DNA from: Paralvinella palmiformis
Lineage: Eukaryota > Annelida > Polychaeta > Terebellida > Alvinellidae
Assembly: GCA_025642065.1 (NCBI GenBank)
Contig: JAODUP010001334.1
Location: 38,370-102,369, forward strand
Direction: 5' to 3'
DNA: 64,000 nucleotides
Shown: positions 24,725-38,350 of the stretch, piece after piece
Layout of the letters: each line of letters opens with the position of its first letter
Position numbering within the stretch: position 1 is the stretch's first letter
Program-made: the position numbers and the translations under genes
The notes under the pieces: model-generated
The model's input: only the letters and a program-made list of their open reading frames with translations
Told to the model about the DNA's origin: nothing
Databases searched by the model: none

Positions 24725-27438
24725 TATACTAGTTGCTTGCATTACGACCCTATAGAGGTAATATCATTTGTTTAGCGATGCGCCCACGTAGTGGAAAACA
24801 CCCAAAGCAGATTAGGTATGATACAAGTAATTTGATCACAGTGCAAATAACACCATATAATGACACAGCTGTACAAAATGTAAGTATTGGTCTTATTAAC
24901 TGTCAGTCGATCTGTAATAAATCTGATGAAATATCTGATGTTATTAACAGAGACTTGCCTGACTGGTAATGTTTCAGACCAGAAAATTGTTGGTGATGTG
25001 ACTCCAGCTTGATATTCATTCCATCATGCAGCTCGGATTCACAAGATAGGTGGGGGAGTCGGCATTCTTCTCCGTGATTCTTTAAAGTGTGAAACTCATT
25101 TGCGTTTTCAGGCTAAGTCTTTTGAAAATTACCAACTAAGTTTTGTATCTCGGGGATGTGTTCGTGTAGCTATTATCTACCGAATAATTACCTGAAAGCA
25201 GCAGATTTCTTCAAGGAATTTTCGGGATTTGTTGACTCTCTTGCTACCAACAGTGGTCATATGTTGATCCTAGATGATTTCAATATACATTGGGATTGCC
25301 AGAGGAATGGAGATACCAAACAACTGGCTGATCTTCTTAGATCTGCCAATCTCAGGCAACATGTCCAAGAAAGAACCCACTGACGTGGTCACATCTTAGA
25401 TCTTGTCATCTCCGTGATGATGACAATTTGATTAACGGTGTGCCTGTGTCTTCCATACTGTCTGATCATTTTCTTGTTAACATTAATGTATCTTTACCGA
25501 AACAATCTGTTTCAGCCAAGGTTATTTCATATAGAAGATATAAGTCTATTGGTAAGGAGGCTTCTCTTGCTGATCTGCAAGTCTCTTATCTGGTATTGGA
25601 TCTACCGGATGATGTGGATCATCAGGTGGATCTATATGATAGTACATTGAGAGACACTGTAGATGCACCTTTAACATGCACCTTTAAGGGCACAGGGAAT
25701 GCCAAACAGACCAATGCTTCCATTGTACAATAAGAACATACAGGCTGCTAAGAGACACAGAAGGTATTTTGAGCGGCTGTGGATCAGGACCAGTTTGTAT
25801 GTTCATTTTGAAATGTTCAAGGTCAGTACAATTCTTGTTAAAAATACCCTTGCCTCTGCTAAATCTGAATATTGTAATAAAAAGATCAAAGCACCCAAGG
25901 GAAATCAAAGGACTGTTTTCAGTGTTGTGAATAAAGTGTCCCATTTTTTTAATAACTTCTTCTGTCAAAAAATATTAAATATACATGGTGGGTTCCAGTC
26001 CAGCATCTTATCACAGGGTAAACCATAGGTAGAAAAGTTCTGCATATCCATGATGGATACATTTGAGCCTTTAACAGAGACTGATATCAGACAGTTACTG
26101 AAAAAGTCATGTAATGTTTTCTGTGTAGTTTACCTTATGCCTACATGGCTTCTGAAATTTTGTCTGGATATTCTGATTAACCCAATTAAAAATATAGTTA
26201 ATAAATCATTATCTCTGGGTATTATCCCAAGAACCATGAAAGCTGGCCCTGTAAAACCATTAGTAAAAAGCCACACCATGGACTGTAATATTCTAAACAA
26301 TTACAGGCGTTCAGGTTTTGTTATCTGGTGAACCATAAGGTTCAGTTTTTGATCGTCTGGTTTTCACAGTGTATATCCGTCCTTTGGGATCATTGCCCAG
26401 CGATCTTGTATTAAATACCACTTGCATGCTGATGACACACAGCTGTATATATCACTGGATCCTGACAATGAGTTAATTTTCTTCTTTTCTTTGAATAATT
26501 TAGAACATTGTATTGCTGATATTCGGCTATGGCTTACTCAAAATCTTCTAAGACTAAATGATAATAAAACAAATATTTAATATTTGGCATCACCACATTG
26601 TGTTAAATCCCCAAAGACACCAGCATTTCAGATGGGTGCATCTTCGATTACCCCTAATGGGTCAGTAAAAAATCTAGGAGTTATTTTTGACCAATGTATT
26701 AACATGCATGAATATGTCATATCAGTATACCGAGCTGCCTACTACCATCTTAAGAACATCCACTGTTTAAAAGCATTCATGACACAAGAATCACTTGTAA
26801 CTGTAGTTCATTCCTTTGTTACATCTCATATAGACTATTGTAACTCCCTGTTATATGGCATATCTGATTATAACATTAATCGCCTTCAGCGAATTCAGAA
26901 TATCGCAGCTCGTATTGTAACAAATACTAGAAAATATGATCATATCATCCCAATTCTTCAAAAACTACATTGGTTACCTGTTAGACAGCGTATCCATATC
27001 AATATTTTGTTAATAACTTATAAATCTATTACTGATATGGCGCCAGTATACCTGTGTGAACTGATTTCAATTAGAAAGTCATCTCGAAAACTCAGATCAT
27101 CAAGTCAGATACTACTGCAGGTGCCAGTGTGTCGGCTCAAGTCATATGGTGATTGTGCGTTTAGTGTTGCAGCCCCCAATTTGTGGAATAAGTTACCGGC
27201 AAATATTATAAATGCGTCGTCTCTTGGACATTTTAAGTCTCTTCTAAAAACACACCTATTTAATGTCGCTTTCACAGATAAATAATTATTATCTTTTAAA
27301 TCATTACAGGATTTTTTACAGACATATTATGTGGGGTATTATTATATTACATATTATATCTACAGCGCCTTAGAATGACTCCTGCTAGTAAAGGCGCTTT
27401 ATTAAATACACATTATTACTATTATTATTATTATTATT
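24725..27438 (+). pseudogene. CR1/jockey-like LINE with deleted reverse transcriptase core
   Basis: Endonuclease: SIGLINCQSICNKSDEISDV (24880), GGGVGILLRDSLKCETHLRF (about 25050), and SGHMLILDDFNIHWDCQRNG. Linker: SDHFLVNINVSL and AAKRHRRYFERLW. Finger: DIRQLLKKS, MPTWLLKF and KPLVKSHTMDCN, up to NNYR at 26310. The sequence then jumps to LLSGEP-x-GSV and HADDTQLYISLDPDNE, so palm motif A is missing. The last 233 codons (26584-27285) are open: NGSVKNLGVIFDQCINMHE, IDYCNSLLYGIS, LQKLHWLPVRQRI, FSVAAPNLWNKLP and LLKTHLFNVAF. The 3' UTR ends in AAGGCGCTTTATTAAATAC and an (ATT)n tail. Stops and frameshifts break the 5' half. This is the least decayed LINE in the window. Confidence 0.85.
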
Positions 27439-29093
27439 AGCAAACATGTTACATTAGAATGATAACTTTTCTTTCCGGAAAGGATGTGTCATCACCTTTT
27501 ATTTAAAGCAAACAAACTGTCATTGTACACAGCCACATCAAGCCACAATATATTTATTTTAAAGTTTTAAAAACATAATAAAACACACAAAACGTTATGG
27601 ATAGCATTAAGTCACTTAAAGTGAACACCAGGAAATAAATAGGAACAAAAATGTCAGGCGCTCAATTACTTTCCAAAATATTGTCATCAATGAAATTTTA
27701 AAATATCAAGTTATAGGTTTATTTACCTTATTTAATATCTGGTAGATACCAAAATACAAAAATCTTTCGAATACTATCCGAGTGAAACCGTCACCATAAG
27801 TAAAAAACATAATTTAACAAACATTTATAAGATTCTGGTTTCTTTGTTTACTACCTCACGTTGTCTGCTTATTAAATATCATATATAGATGATCATTATT
27901 GATTCCCTTTGGTGGCTGATAAACATAGTCTGGCTTCTCAGTCTTTCATTATATATCTGTAAGTTGTATATATTTCGTGATAAATACCTAAAACTTTCAC
28001 CAATGAAGTTCACTCGCATATAAATAAGTGTCTTCCCTTATGTACATCAACAACTAAACACCATTTACAATGGAACAAGCTATGATTTGTGGGTATTTGT
28101 GATAAAGATTTTGACAAAGCACTGATACATAAATGCAAAACCGTATACCGTACACACATACGTCTGACTTAAAGCTATGTCTAAACTTTATTCGAATACC
28201 GTGAAAGAAACAACAACACAGAACATACATGTTTAGATGTAATCACACAGGTTTTGTGTGTCAGCCGAATATAGTGATAGAAACCAAACATTAAAGTATT
28301 ATTAAACTACTGACTTATTCCAGTACAGAGCAATTAATATGCAATAACATTGTAGAAACAATTTATAATTAAACTAGTTTATTGGCCTACAATCATTTGT
28401 GGCTTAGTGGCCCATCCACCGGTTCTAATTGCCCAGGATAAAAACCTAGAGATAAAAACCTTTAAATGTCAAACGGGAAAAAAAAAACACTTGGAAACCA
28501 GTTTCCCATACAGAACCAATTAAAATAAATATTTTAATTTAATCAGTTCGGGGCGTTATCCTCATCTAGAATGAACGCTATTTCAGGCTGTACTACATTT
28601 ATAACCAAAACTCACGTGACCAGGATACAAAAACTTGTCAATTTCGTACTACAAACAGTAATATAAAACAAACCTCTGAATGTGGATAACATTCAAACAT
28701 ACAGACAATAATTTCCCGCTAATCTAATGGAAACGCTGGAAACATTAAGTATATGGGTAAACAAATATTTTGGTTGATGAGAAAATATATAAATATTGCT
28801 ACTGGCTACCGTTATTGCTATTTTGTAAACACGATGATTTTGCCAACAGAACACATGTGTTTGTTTATTTTTAAGTACATAAATACATTATTTCTGCCTT
28901 AATTACTAGTCTCTGGTGTAAGATTAAGATTTTACAAATTATTCCACTGATATGTTGACTGGCAACAAGACAGTATTATTAATGTTCCAATCACCGTAGA
29001 ACTGTCGTTTAACCGGTTTATAGTATCAGCCTAAAGTTGTCTATTAATCGCATTCTAACCCAGACTCGTAGTTCTCGCGTGTGCGTGCGTGCT

Positions 29094-29095
<2 letters not shown>
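27439..29095. other. non-coding stretch
   Basis: AT-rich sequence without recognised genes, RNAs or element ends. Confidence 0.5.

Positions 29096-29131
<36 letters not shown>
29096..29131. repeat. (TA)n microsatellite
   Basis: Pure TA run. Confidence 0.95.
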
Positions 29132-29136
<5 letters not shown>

Positions 29137-29909
29137 CACACCCACTTCCGTTTTCATACGTAGCCTGCATGTACAAATACATGCCAGCGGGCAGAAATGT
29201 GTCTTCGGCAATAAATATAAAATTAGGTCAAACCCATATAACATAAACTGTATATTGCCGCAAACTTAATGTCCGCTTATTAGGGGCATCAACTACGATT
29301 TTCATGTGATAGACGAACATGTTATATGAATGAATTGCATTATCTATGTGATGTGAATGAAGATATGAATGAATTGCTGATAACCAGCATACTAAATATC
29401 ATATCAACGAAGTCATGAACCGAATATATTGCCTTATACCTTTTGTCTATATGAACTAGAATGGTTTCTAATTAATACCTTAAAGGGGTCATCTTCTCCA
29501 TTGATAGATAATACCTGTCAGTAATATATTATATTATAGACTAAAGGTAAAGATGTGTTTACATTGAATCAGTTATTGTACTTAATATATGCCATAGGTG
29601 GTGTGATATATTTTATAAATATAAATATAATTATACTTTATAAACTTTACAACACTAAAGAGATAGAGCAGATATCTTCTCTATTTTGTCACGAGTTCAC
29701 AGAAAACCAGTGATTAAAATTAAACATTAATATTAAAACTTTCACCTTATTTATTACAGCTGTGAATAACTAGCCCATTAAACAAATATTTAGCAACTGG
29801 GTAATTTGTCAAACATTTTGACGATTTTTCACATCAGTGGGAGTAAAATGAGCAAAATATACCATCAACAAACAATATTATTAAAACACTGTGATCCTTG
29901 ACGATGAAC

Positions 29910-32116
29910 TTAGATTCTGACGTACCACTTCGAGTAAATTGAAAATATATCATCTGAGCCCACTTGATGATTGGTTAGTATACATCGTTGTTGGTCTGTA
30001 GCGAACATTAGACAGGTAGGTCGTTCTCCACAAAGACGTCCACAGCTTAATACGCTGATATTATATATTATAGTATCGATCATCAGAGGACATCCCCAGG
30101 TCATGGACTTAAGTCTCTGGAATTTTCTAACTCCATCTACTTCCGTTAGAAAACCTGGAAATGACATATTGTTCTAATTAGTCGATCATGATTCAGGGTT
30201 ATGTTAGCATACTTTGACTGGATTAACATTTTGTTAGATTATCGGTTTAATGCACAGATTATTTGTCTCATTAATAACACCTATATCATACTTAATTATA
30301 GACAAGTGAGTGGAACATCGCTGGTGTCTTTAACTACATTAATTGTAATTCCAACAAACTATCATCAGTAAATATAATAAACAAATTCATCTAATTGGCT
30401 ATTCATTTTCAAGTGTATATGTATTTATAGTTAGCATTTATATTACTACTATTTTCGCATCGTTTTTTCTTATTGCAATGGTTTTGATTGTAACTGATTA
30501 TAAAATTAATCTTTCATATTCTCTTCATATTTTTCTGTCTGAAAACAAATGGATTCATAACCTCCGATGCAGTATTATTTGAGAAGGTGGAACATTTTAA
30601 CTATATTTCAGTCGGTTTATGTGATATAAAGATAATTTTTACAATCATTATTTCTAGCATCTGCAGCATTAACGATTAGGATGATGTTTACAGCTTAGAA
30701 GAAATGATTGATTGCTTAAAAACATTTGTGTCACCATTCTTTCACCGATGGCATATTAGTGTGCAACTTTATATATTGTTTAGTAATACATGTATATCGT
30801 GTATCAAACTTACCCCCTCCATCAATCAGGTCCATGGTTGTTATCGATTTCCAATCTTTATTCGCCAGGTTGGCTGGTAGATCACAATGGGGCGATGCCT
30901 GAGGGAACAGGATATTACCAGCTGATTCCATCACTTTGTAAAAAGCCATTTTCCAACCACAGTTAAGGCTAGATTCACTCAGTAATAACTCTATTGTGTT
31001 GTTAAGATGACACAAACCGGGTAGCGATAACAAAGGGTTTTCTCTCAGATCCAGATAGTTCAGCATCTTAAGTGACATCATCAGACCTTCCGGTATGTAT
31101 CTAATATAGTTACTGAAGAGTTCCAGTCGTTGCAACGTAGTTCCAACGTTTGCCAGATCCGGAAACTCGGTTAGTTTATTTTCACTGAGAATAAGTATTC
31201 GTAAAAATCTAACATGTGACAGGAATCCAACAGTTTCCAGGTTATTATGAGCTAAATCTAACTCCTCCAATGTTGAACTGGCGTTTGTTAAATCGGGAAA
31301 CTCATTCAGTTGGTTGTAGCTTAATATAAATCGCATTAATTTATACATTTTTGGTAAGTAACTTACTAATTGCACCTTACTGTACTTTAGACGAAATTCC
31401 ACTAAAGTAGAGCTAACATTAGTTAAATCCGGAAATTCCCTGAATTTATATCCTCCAACTACAAAGTATTCTAACTTTGGTAACTTTGTCAAAGTGACAA
31501 TTTTTGAAAATGACTGTTCACTTATTGTCAATTCTGTCAAAGAAGAAGACATGTTGAGAAAGTTAGGAAATTCAAGTAAATCGTTCTTATCGCAATTCAT
31601 GATCCGAAGTGTCGGCATCCATGGAAAGCTTTCTATCCAGATTATTTCATTTCCCGAAAGCATCAATGCCTCTAACGATAAACTGATGTTGGATAAATCT
31701 GGCATTTCGGTGAGATAATTCGATCTCAGATCTAAAGTCTTTAGTCTGGCCATTGGCGTGATGGATGTAATCTCCCTGATTTTGTTTGATTTTAAGTATA
31801 GATACAACAAAGAATCGCTGGCATTGCTGAAATCAGGAAACTGGATAAGTGACATGTTGTTAAATGTGAAACTCCGCAGCCATGGAAATGGTCCAATCTT
31901 GTCTATGACCGAAATCCGAGAGTGTCTTATGTCGATTTTATGCACATGGTAAGGAATGTCGTGTGGAAAAGCTGTCAGGTTACCGAAGTAGTTTTTGTAA
32001 ATAATACATGCTACAGATGTGTTGGCTAGCATCAGTGTTAGCATTCCAACTGAAGCTAATACGTGATTGAATCTACGTATGAAAGTTATCCATGAAAATA
32101 ATTCATCCCACTTCAT
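29910..32116 (-). CDS. secreted leucine-rich repeat protein with PAN/apple-like C-terminus, two exons
   Basis: Exon 1 runs from ATG 32116 to 30814 (434 codons plus one base, GTAAGT donor). Exon 2 runs from 30154 to the stop at 29912-29910. Joining them in phase 1 gives about 515 residues with no disruption. Residues 1-36 include a hydrophobic segment (LASVGMLTLMLANTSVA) likely to act as a signal sequence. Residues about 85-345 form six double LRR repeats of 45 residues, each with an EFPDL-N-x-S segment. Residues about 360-411 look like an LRR C-terminal cap (NPLLSLPGLC, LNCGWKMA, HCDLP). The last 80 residues hold C-x3-C-x5-C-x2-F-x6-C, as in PAN/apple domains, ending YSKWYVRI. No transmembrane segment follows, so it is predicted to be secreted. 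A paralogue at 50.4 kb and an exon relic at 44.75 kb share the layout. Ligand unknown. Confidence 0.82.
30155..30813 (-). other. intron of the LRR-PAN gene
   Basis: GT-AG intron (GTAAGT donor, TTTCCAG acceptor) in phase 1. The acceptor position is conserved in the 44.75 kb relic and in the 50.4 kb pseudogene, whose intron is only about 130 bases. Confidence 0.7.
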
Positions 32117-32146
32117 TTTGGTTAAATCCCGAACTAAAACTATAGG

Positions 32147-32156
32147 TATTTTTATA
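32147..32156 (-). promoter_or_regulatory. TATA-like element upstream of the LRR-PAN gene
   Basis: On the minus strand the sequence reads TATAAAAATA, 31 bases upstream of the ATG. If used, the 5' leader would be only a few bases, so it could equally be chance in AT-rich DNA. Confidence 0.2.
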
Positions 32157-32995
<839 letters not shown>

Positions 32996-33069
32996 CGATA
33001 TAAAAAAGAAGATATCAAAATATTATATATTATAAGATATTGTTATTATTATTATTATTATTATTATTG

Positions 33070-34100
33070 AGATGTGATTTCTAGTTCATTGACTGTTCTT
33101 ATCAAATTTAGTGTCAAAGAGTAAGTCAATAATGGTTAAAAAAAGAGGATGTTAGCGGAGTATGATGTGGTCAGTGACTCTTTAGTAAATACACTTATAT
33201 CACCTAGTGCACTGTTCTGAGCTGATAATAGCATATTAATTATCAGCTGGAAATTGAATCCATAATATATGGAACCTTTATAATTAGCCAGTTTCTATAC
33301 TGCATCATATTCTAAGGGACGATAGTCACGTAATTACTAGGTTTGTTACGTAATGATAAGAACAACAACAATAATATACTTGATTAATAATGTCTTAGAA
33401 TATCTCTAGAATGTGCTCATGCCTGAGGATTTTAGTTTATTTGAATTCAGATTTATTCAATATCAATGAATAATAGCGGTAAACGTACTTGGAAAAAACA
33501 ACGGATATTGAATTGTAGATGAGAGAAGATACCCCTTGGGTACATTATATTGTTAATGAGAATGGAATTAAATGACCGCATTGATCTGGCAGTCAAATAT
33601 TTGGATCAATTGTTCATTGATATCCAAGAGGTTTAGAAGTTATTAATGGACTGGCACATATGTAGATTAAGCCAGCACAGATTATGTAAAAGAGGCTGGG
33701 TGTTCATATTTCCTCATCTTTCTAACGGTATTTGCACGCATTTAAACCTGTCTTGGTAATATGTACACATTCTCTACAAAGAAACTTATCAGTGTCATTC
33801 TTGGATTCTTCCAAAACATTTATAAAAGAGGCCTATGTTTCCTTGTTCAGAAATCGTTTAATACTAAGTGGCTTTTATCAATTCGTGCTTGTCATCTGGT
33901 GAGAACTAGAGGAACTGGAGTTGTGGTTGTTGAAAGCTATAGCAGACAACGCTGAATTGAGAGTAGAAATTTGTAAAACAACAGTTCAATGGTGAGTGTT
34001 AGATTAAGTGTAAGATTCCTGGGATATTACTGTCACATATAAACAACAAATGATTCAGATATAAATTATGCAAACATATTTGTATTATTATTATTATTTG
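33070..34100. other. non-coding stretch
   Basis: An (ATT)n run sits at about 33041-33068. The ORF at 33761-33955 has no recognisable domain. Confidence 0.45.
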
Positions 34101-34103
34101 TAG

Positions 34104-34235
34104 AAACTCAATTAACTTTATTGCTATTAATTTATGTATTTCAATTCACTTTATTACCATTAATTAAATACATGTATTTCAATTCCCTTACTGCTCTTAA
34201 TTAAATATATGTATTCCAATTCATTTATTGTCAAC
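34104..34235. repeat. 37-38-base minisatellite, about 3.5 copies
   Basis: Units begin at about 34136, 34174 and 34211, with GTATTTCAATTC shared between the first two and a TTAATTAAATA core. A diverged partial unit precedes them. Confidence 0.75.
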
Positions 34236-34894
34236 GTATTCATAGATATTAGAAATGGCGGGAAAGTCACTGTGATCGTGATTTCTGTTTTTTTTTTTTG
34301 TATAATTAATCACTTCCTGAATTTATATTGTGGGAAAAGTAAAGTACTACTTCCTTACAGTAACATTGTCACATAACTTAAAGTGGATATGAAATTAGCA
34401 AATGTGAAATTCGAATATATTACTTGTAGTTGCATCAAGGCAATGCTGTAAGTGAAATTAATTCAATCAATATTACACCTAAATATTATGGACGTAGCTG
34501 TTATTGTATAAAATATTAAATAAGAACATAAATTTGAGAATTCAAATAGTTGGAAATTAAAGCTTAGATGTGCCAATTTAAGCTTGAAATATGTCTGTTT
34601 AATATTAAAGAATTTTGCATTCTATGAAATTAGTTGTACAATTAGATTCTTGTGCAAGCAATCAAGTGATTGGTATGTTGTTCAAATATTAATAATTCAT
34701 GAAAACCAAAGTTGGTGCTTAGCCAAAAATACATTATTATTATATTATTAAGCAGCTGATCAGTACAAGTGTATTTTTACCAAGATATCATTTATTTACG
34801 AACGATTCATTTTATGTAGTTTCAGAAATAAATCGTATTGCAAGTCTAATGCGTGTCTGCTTGTTTTGTGAATGCAACTGCAGCTATGAAGCCA

Positions 34895-34942
<48 letters not shown>

Positions 34943-34959
34943 TACTTATTTGATAACCC

Positions 34960-36265
34960 AGCTTTACATTCCAGCTAAGACTAAGGAAATTGTTCTTTTG
35001 AATTTACTTCGTTCCTTGATTTAGACCCATTAATATTTTTTTTTAGATAAGATTTTTTAAATTATACAAAATATATGTAGAGTAATACATAACTTTTCCA
35101 TCACCTTATTATCATATGCGATGACAAGATATATATATATTATATATATATATTATATATATTATATATATATATATATAGGGTCTGTGTTAATACGCTT
35201 AATATATTTTGTTTGCTTAGAAGTAATAATTATATCTCAAACCGCAGGCTGAGCTTTGGTTGTTGAAATTGTATTAATAAAGAACCAGAAACATCATTAT
35301 CTATGCAGATACCCCGCATGTTATTATTTACAGTATTTAGTAATTTAGGTCAGTGTCTCACGAATATAATGCTGCCATGATATATGGATTCGATGGATAG
35401 ATAATATATGCATTGTTTGGAATAAGATATTTTAGACAATATACAGCATATTTCAATAAATAATAAATAGCATAATTAATGGTTATCATGACTTGTAAAT
35501 AGTTTATCGGATTGATGTATCAAATCTAAGTACATGCAGTAAATAAAGAATCACAATTATATGGATTTTAGTAGTTTTGTTCATTCATTTTTACCAATGG
35601 TTCTTGTATATTTGAGTCAACTGTTTAAATAAATTACTATCCATATTTTAGATCTATAATTATACCTAATTAGAGTTAATGTCAATATTTGATAAACTAT
35701 TATTTTATAACTCTTTGTATAATGTGACTATAACTGTAAATCTCATGTATCATTAATTAGTTTTAGAGTTGATATTAGAATAAGTATCTTGCATTCATTT
35801 AACCTTTTACGGCATAATGAATATCTGCTCAGCTCGCATTTTAAATTTAAATTTTAGACGAAATACCCTCCATTTCTCATATGTTACATTGAAATATCAC
35901 CGTTATATATTTATTAATAAATTCCAAACACTGATAAATCTACCCAATATCTAACATTGTAAGTCATAACAATAGATTCTGATATTTGATTATGTCTAAC
36001 TGCTGATTTCTAATATAATATTTCAAGTGCTGACAAAGCCTGGGATGTATACCTAATGTATTCTGTTTTTAGTAGGTTGATGGTGGTTAATAAATAGCTG
36101 ACAAATTATAAGGCACCAGCATTACACACTGATGAATATTTCAGTACTTCTAATGCATCAGTTAAAAATATAAGGTTCTTTTTCACAAATGAATTAATAC
36201 GAATGAACATACCATATAATAATGCCCACCTCTCTTCTAGTATCTTAAGAAATCATTAATATATC
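34960..36265. repeat. duplicated intergenic DNA, copy A, left part
   Basis: Matches 58.23-59.02 kb in the same order and orientation. Anchors include TTCTTTTGAATTT, TCACCTTATTATC, CCTCCATTTC, ACATTGAAATATCAC, GTCATAACAATA and a TAGTATCTTA/TAGCATCTTA pair. Divergence and indels show the duplication is old. The match stops where the plus-strand LINE begins. An (ATT)n run (34898-34940) and an interrupted TA array (35131-35180) lie at its left. Confidence 0.65.
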
Positions 36266-36269
36266 TCAT

Positions 36270-38350
36270 TTAGACTACTACAACTACATAGAATGTGTCA
36301 GAAAACCAATAAATAATGATGCACTAGATAAATCAAATGACAAATCAAAGTTTCCACTATCACTTTGTATAAACAGTCTAAATATTACTGTAGAAGTAGA
36401 ATGTAAACATCATTTTATAAAAATACAATTGCATACTTCTCAAAATGCCCCTAAAGCAAATAAAACATATACGCAATATCTAGCAAACCCTAATATAAAT
36501 ATTATGTTCCTGGAACCAGTTGAATCCTTTCAAGTTATTGATGATACATATACATTGAAACCCAAATGTAGTAGAGGATATGATGATATATCTACCAAAT
36601 GGCTTAAAGGAACAATAACCTTAATTCACCAGCTAATTACACATATAGTTAATCAGTGCTTTCAAACAGGTGTACTACCTACCCAACTAAAAATAGCCAA
36701 CTTAATCCCAATCTTCAAACATTATGATAATAGATTTGTAAAAATATTTATCAATTACTTTAATTTCATCCTTTTCTAAAATACTTGAAAGAATTATGTA
36801 TGCTAAAGTTTTATCTTTTATAGGCAGTAGTAAGATACTTTATAAACATCAATATGGTTTCAGAGCTAAACATTCAACAATACACCCAATCATACATCTG
36901 ATAGATCAATGTGAGGAGGTAACAATAATCAACCAAAAGAACCATCCAGGCCATGCTCCATTAAATGTGGAATGCCGCAATATTCCTTTAACGGGCCTCT
37001 CCTATACCTTTTATACATAAATGATATTCCTTACTCAACACATAGTAATATATTGTATTTGCTGATGACACGTCACTTTATTTAAGAAACTCAAACTTGA
37101 CTGATCTCTTTGGCGATGCAAATATAGCAATGCACTCCTTCTGTGAATGATGTCTATCACTTAATGCTACAAAAACTATAAAAAAAACCATCATTCTCAG
37201 TTACAAGAACAATCGAGGAAAAACCCATTAAGACATAATAACAGCAAACTATCTCGTGCGTTATTCTACATCAAACAAGTGAAACATATGTTACAAGTTG
37301 AAAGCCTAAGGACATTGTATTTTACACTTATTCGACTACACATTATATATGATCATATCAGGAGGTGCATTTTATTGGATGCTTGTAAAACACCGGTATA
37401 CTCCCTGATAACATCTCGGCTAGATTACGGCATGGTCTTCCAAGCATACTTAGGACATGGTTACAGATAGTACATAATTATTCTGGCAGGTTAGCCACTG
37501 GCACTAATCAAAGAGAACATATAACACCAGTCTTGAACTCCCTATATTGGATTTTGATGTACACTTTTAAGGCACTTCAAGGGACTGCCCCTCACTACTT
37601 AGAGGATCTTGTCGTACCGTATCAGCCGACAAGGTCTCTACGGGCTGAATCTGGATCATTCTTAGCCGTATCTACAACACGTGGAGTGACATACGGTAAT
37701 AGATGTTTCAGAAAGGCTGTTGGAACCTTATGGAATAATCTTCCAGTAACCACTAGAAAGAAGATAACAAATATTATGTATTTGGCTGGAAAGAAATATA
37801 TATTTTTAAACATGTAAATCTGTTACATCCATAGAATTATTTAATGTGAAGTACCTTAGAGTAACCTTCTTACAGGCTATATAGGGCGCTATATAAATTT
37901 CGTATATTATTATTATTATTATATGGTATTTGAGCATGGGAAAAGCCAAGCCAATCAATCGTATAATAAATAAAGTAACATATAATATTCACACCGAATT
38001 GCTCTTTAATCAATCCAATATTTAGAACCTTAAAGACTTGTATCAGTACCAATTCTTGTTATTTAGGTATGATTTCACCATTAATAGACTGCTTCATTCG
38101 TTTGGAAATAACTCCAAATATAACCATGAAATCCAAGAAGCTCATCTTACCTGTAAAGCTAATCTGTGCATGTGGAACGTGGTACGTCGACCTTTTATCA
38201 ATATTTACCCGTTTACAATCTTCCTCACATTTGGAACAAGTGTCGAATTATACCACGCGAGTTATTTAAAAAACGCGTAATAGCTCACTTACTTGCTTGC
38301 TTCCTATGCTGGCACTGTAAAATGCAGCACTTCTGTTTGCCCTGTTGGCA
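36270..38350 (+). pseudogene. LINE (BS/jockey-like) interrupted by a second LINE insertion
   Basis: Finger region: QNAPKANKTYTQYLANPNIN and RGYDDISTKWLKGTITLIHQ, then VLPTQLKIANLIPIFK (36440-36720). Palm: KILYKHQYGFRAKHSTIHP, after which motif A is missing. Sequence then resumes at PLNVECRN and FADDTSLYLRNSNLTDLF (37060-37120). Thumb: QVESLRTLYFTLI, ending near 37345. The frame picks up again at 37921 with YGI-stop-AWEK and NLKDLYQYQFLLFRYDF and continues through NHEIQEAHLTCKANL and LPVYNLPHIWNKC to a Cys-rich end (CWHCKM, LPCW) near 38340. Stops and frameshifts abound. The 37352-37919 segment is a foreign LINE 3' end. The 5' end is truncated near 36270, at the edge of duplicated intergenic DNA. 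Confidence 0.75.
37352..37919 (+). mobile_element. 5'-truncated LINE 3' end nested in another LINE
   Basis: Coding remnants read LITSRLDYGMVFQAYLG, ALQGTAPHYLEDLVVPYQPT, VTYGNRCFRKA and LWNNLPVTTRK, which is the C-terminus of a different LINE family. They are followed by a 3' UTR ending GGGCGCTATATAAATTTCG and (ATT)n. A TATATG candidate target duplication flanks it (37346-37351 and 37920-37925). The host LINE resumes immediately after the tail. Confidence 0.7.

Noticed and set aside
25684..25968. Minus-strand 94-codon ORF
   Set aside because: Antisense to the LINE endonuclease-linker region.
31494..31952. Plus-strand ORFs opposite the LRR exon
   Set aside because: Antisense shadows of the LRR repeats with no independent support.
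34898..35180. Possible CRISPR-like or satellite array
   Set aside because: Simple (ATT)n and (TA)n runs without spacers; nuclear eukaryotic context.
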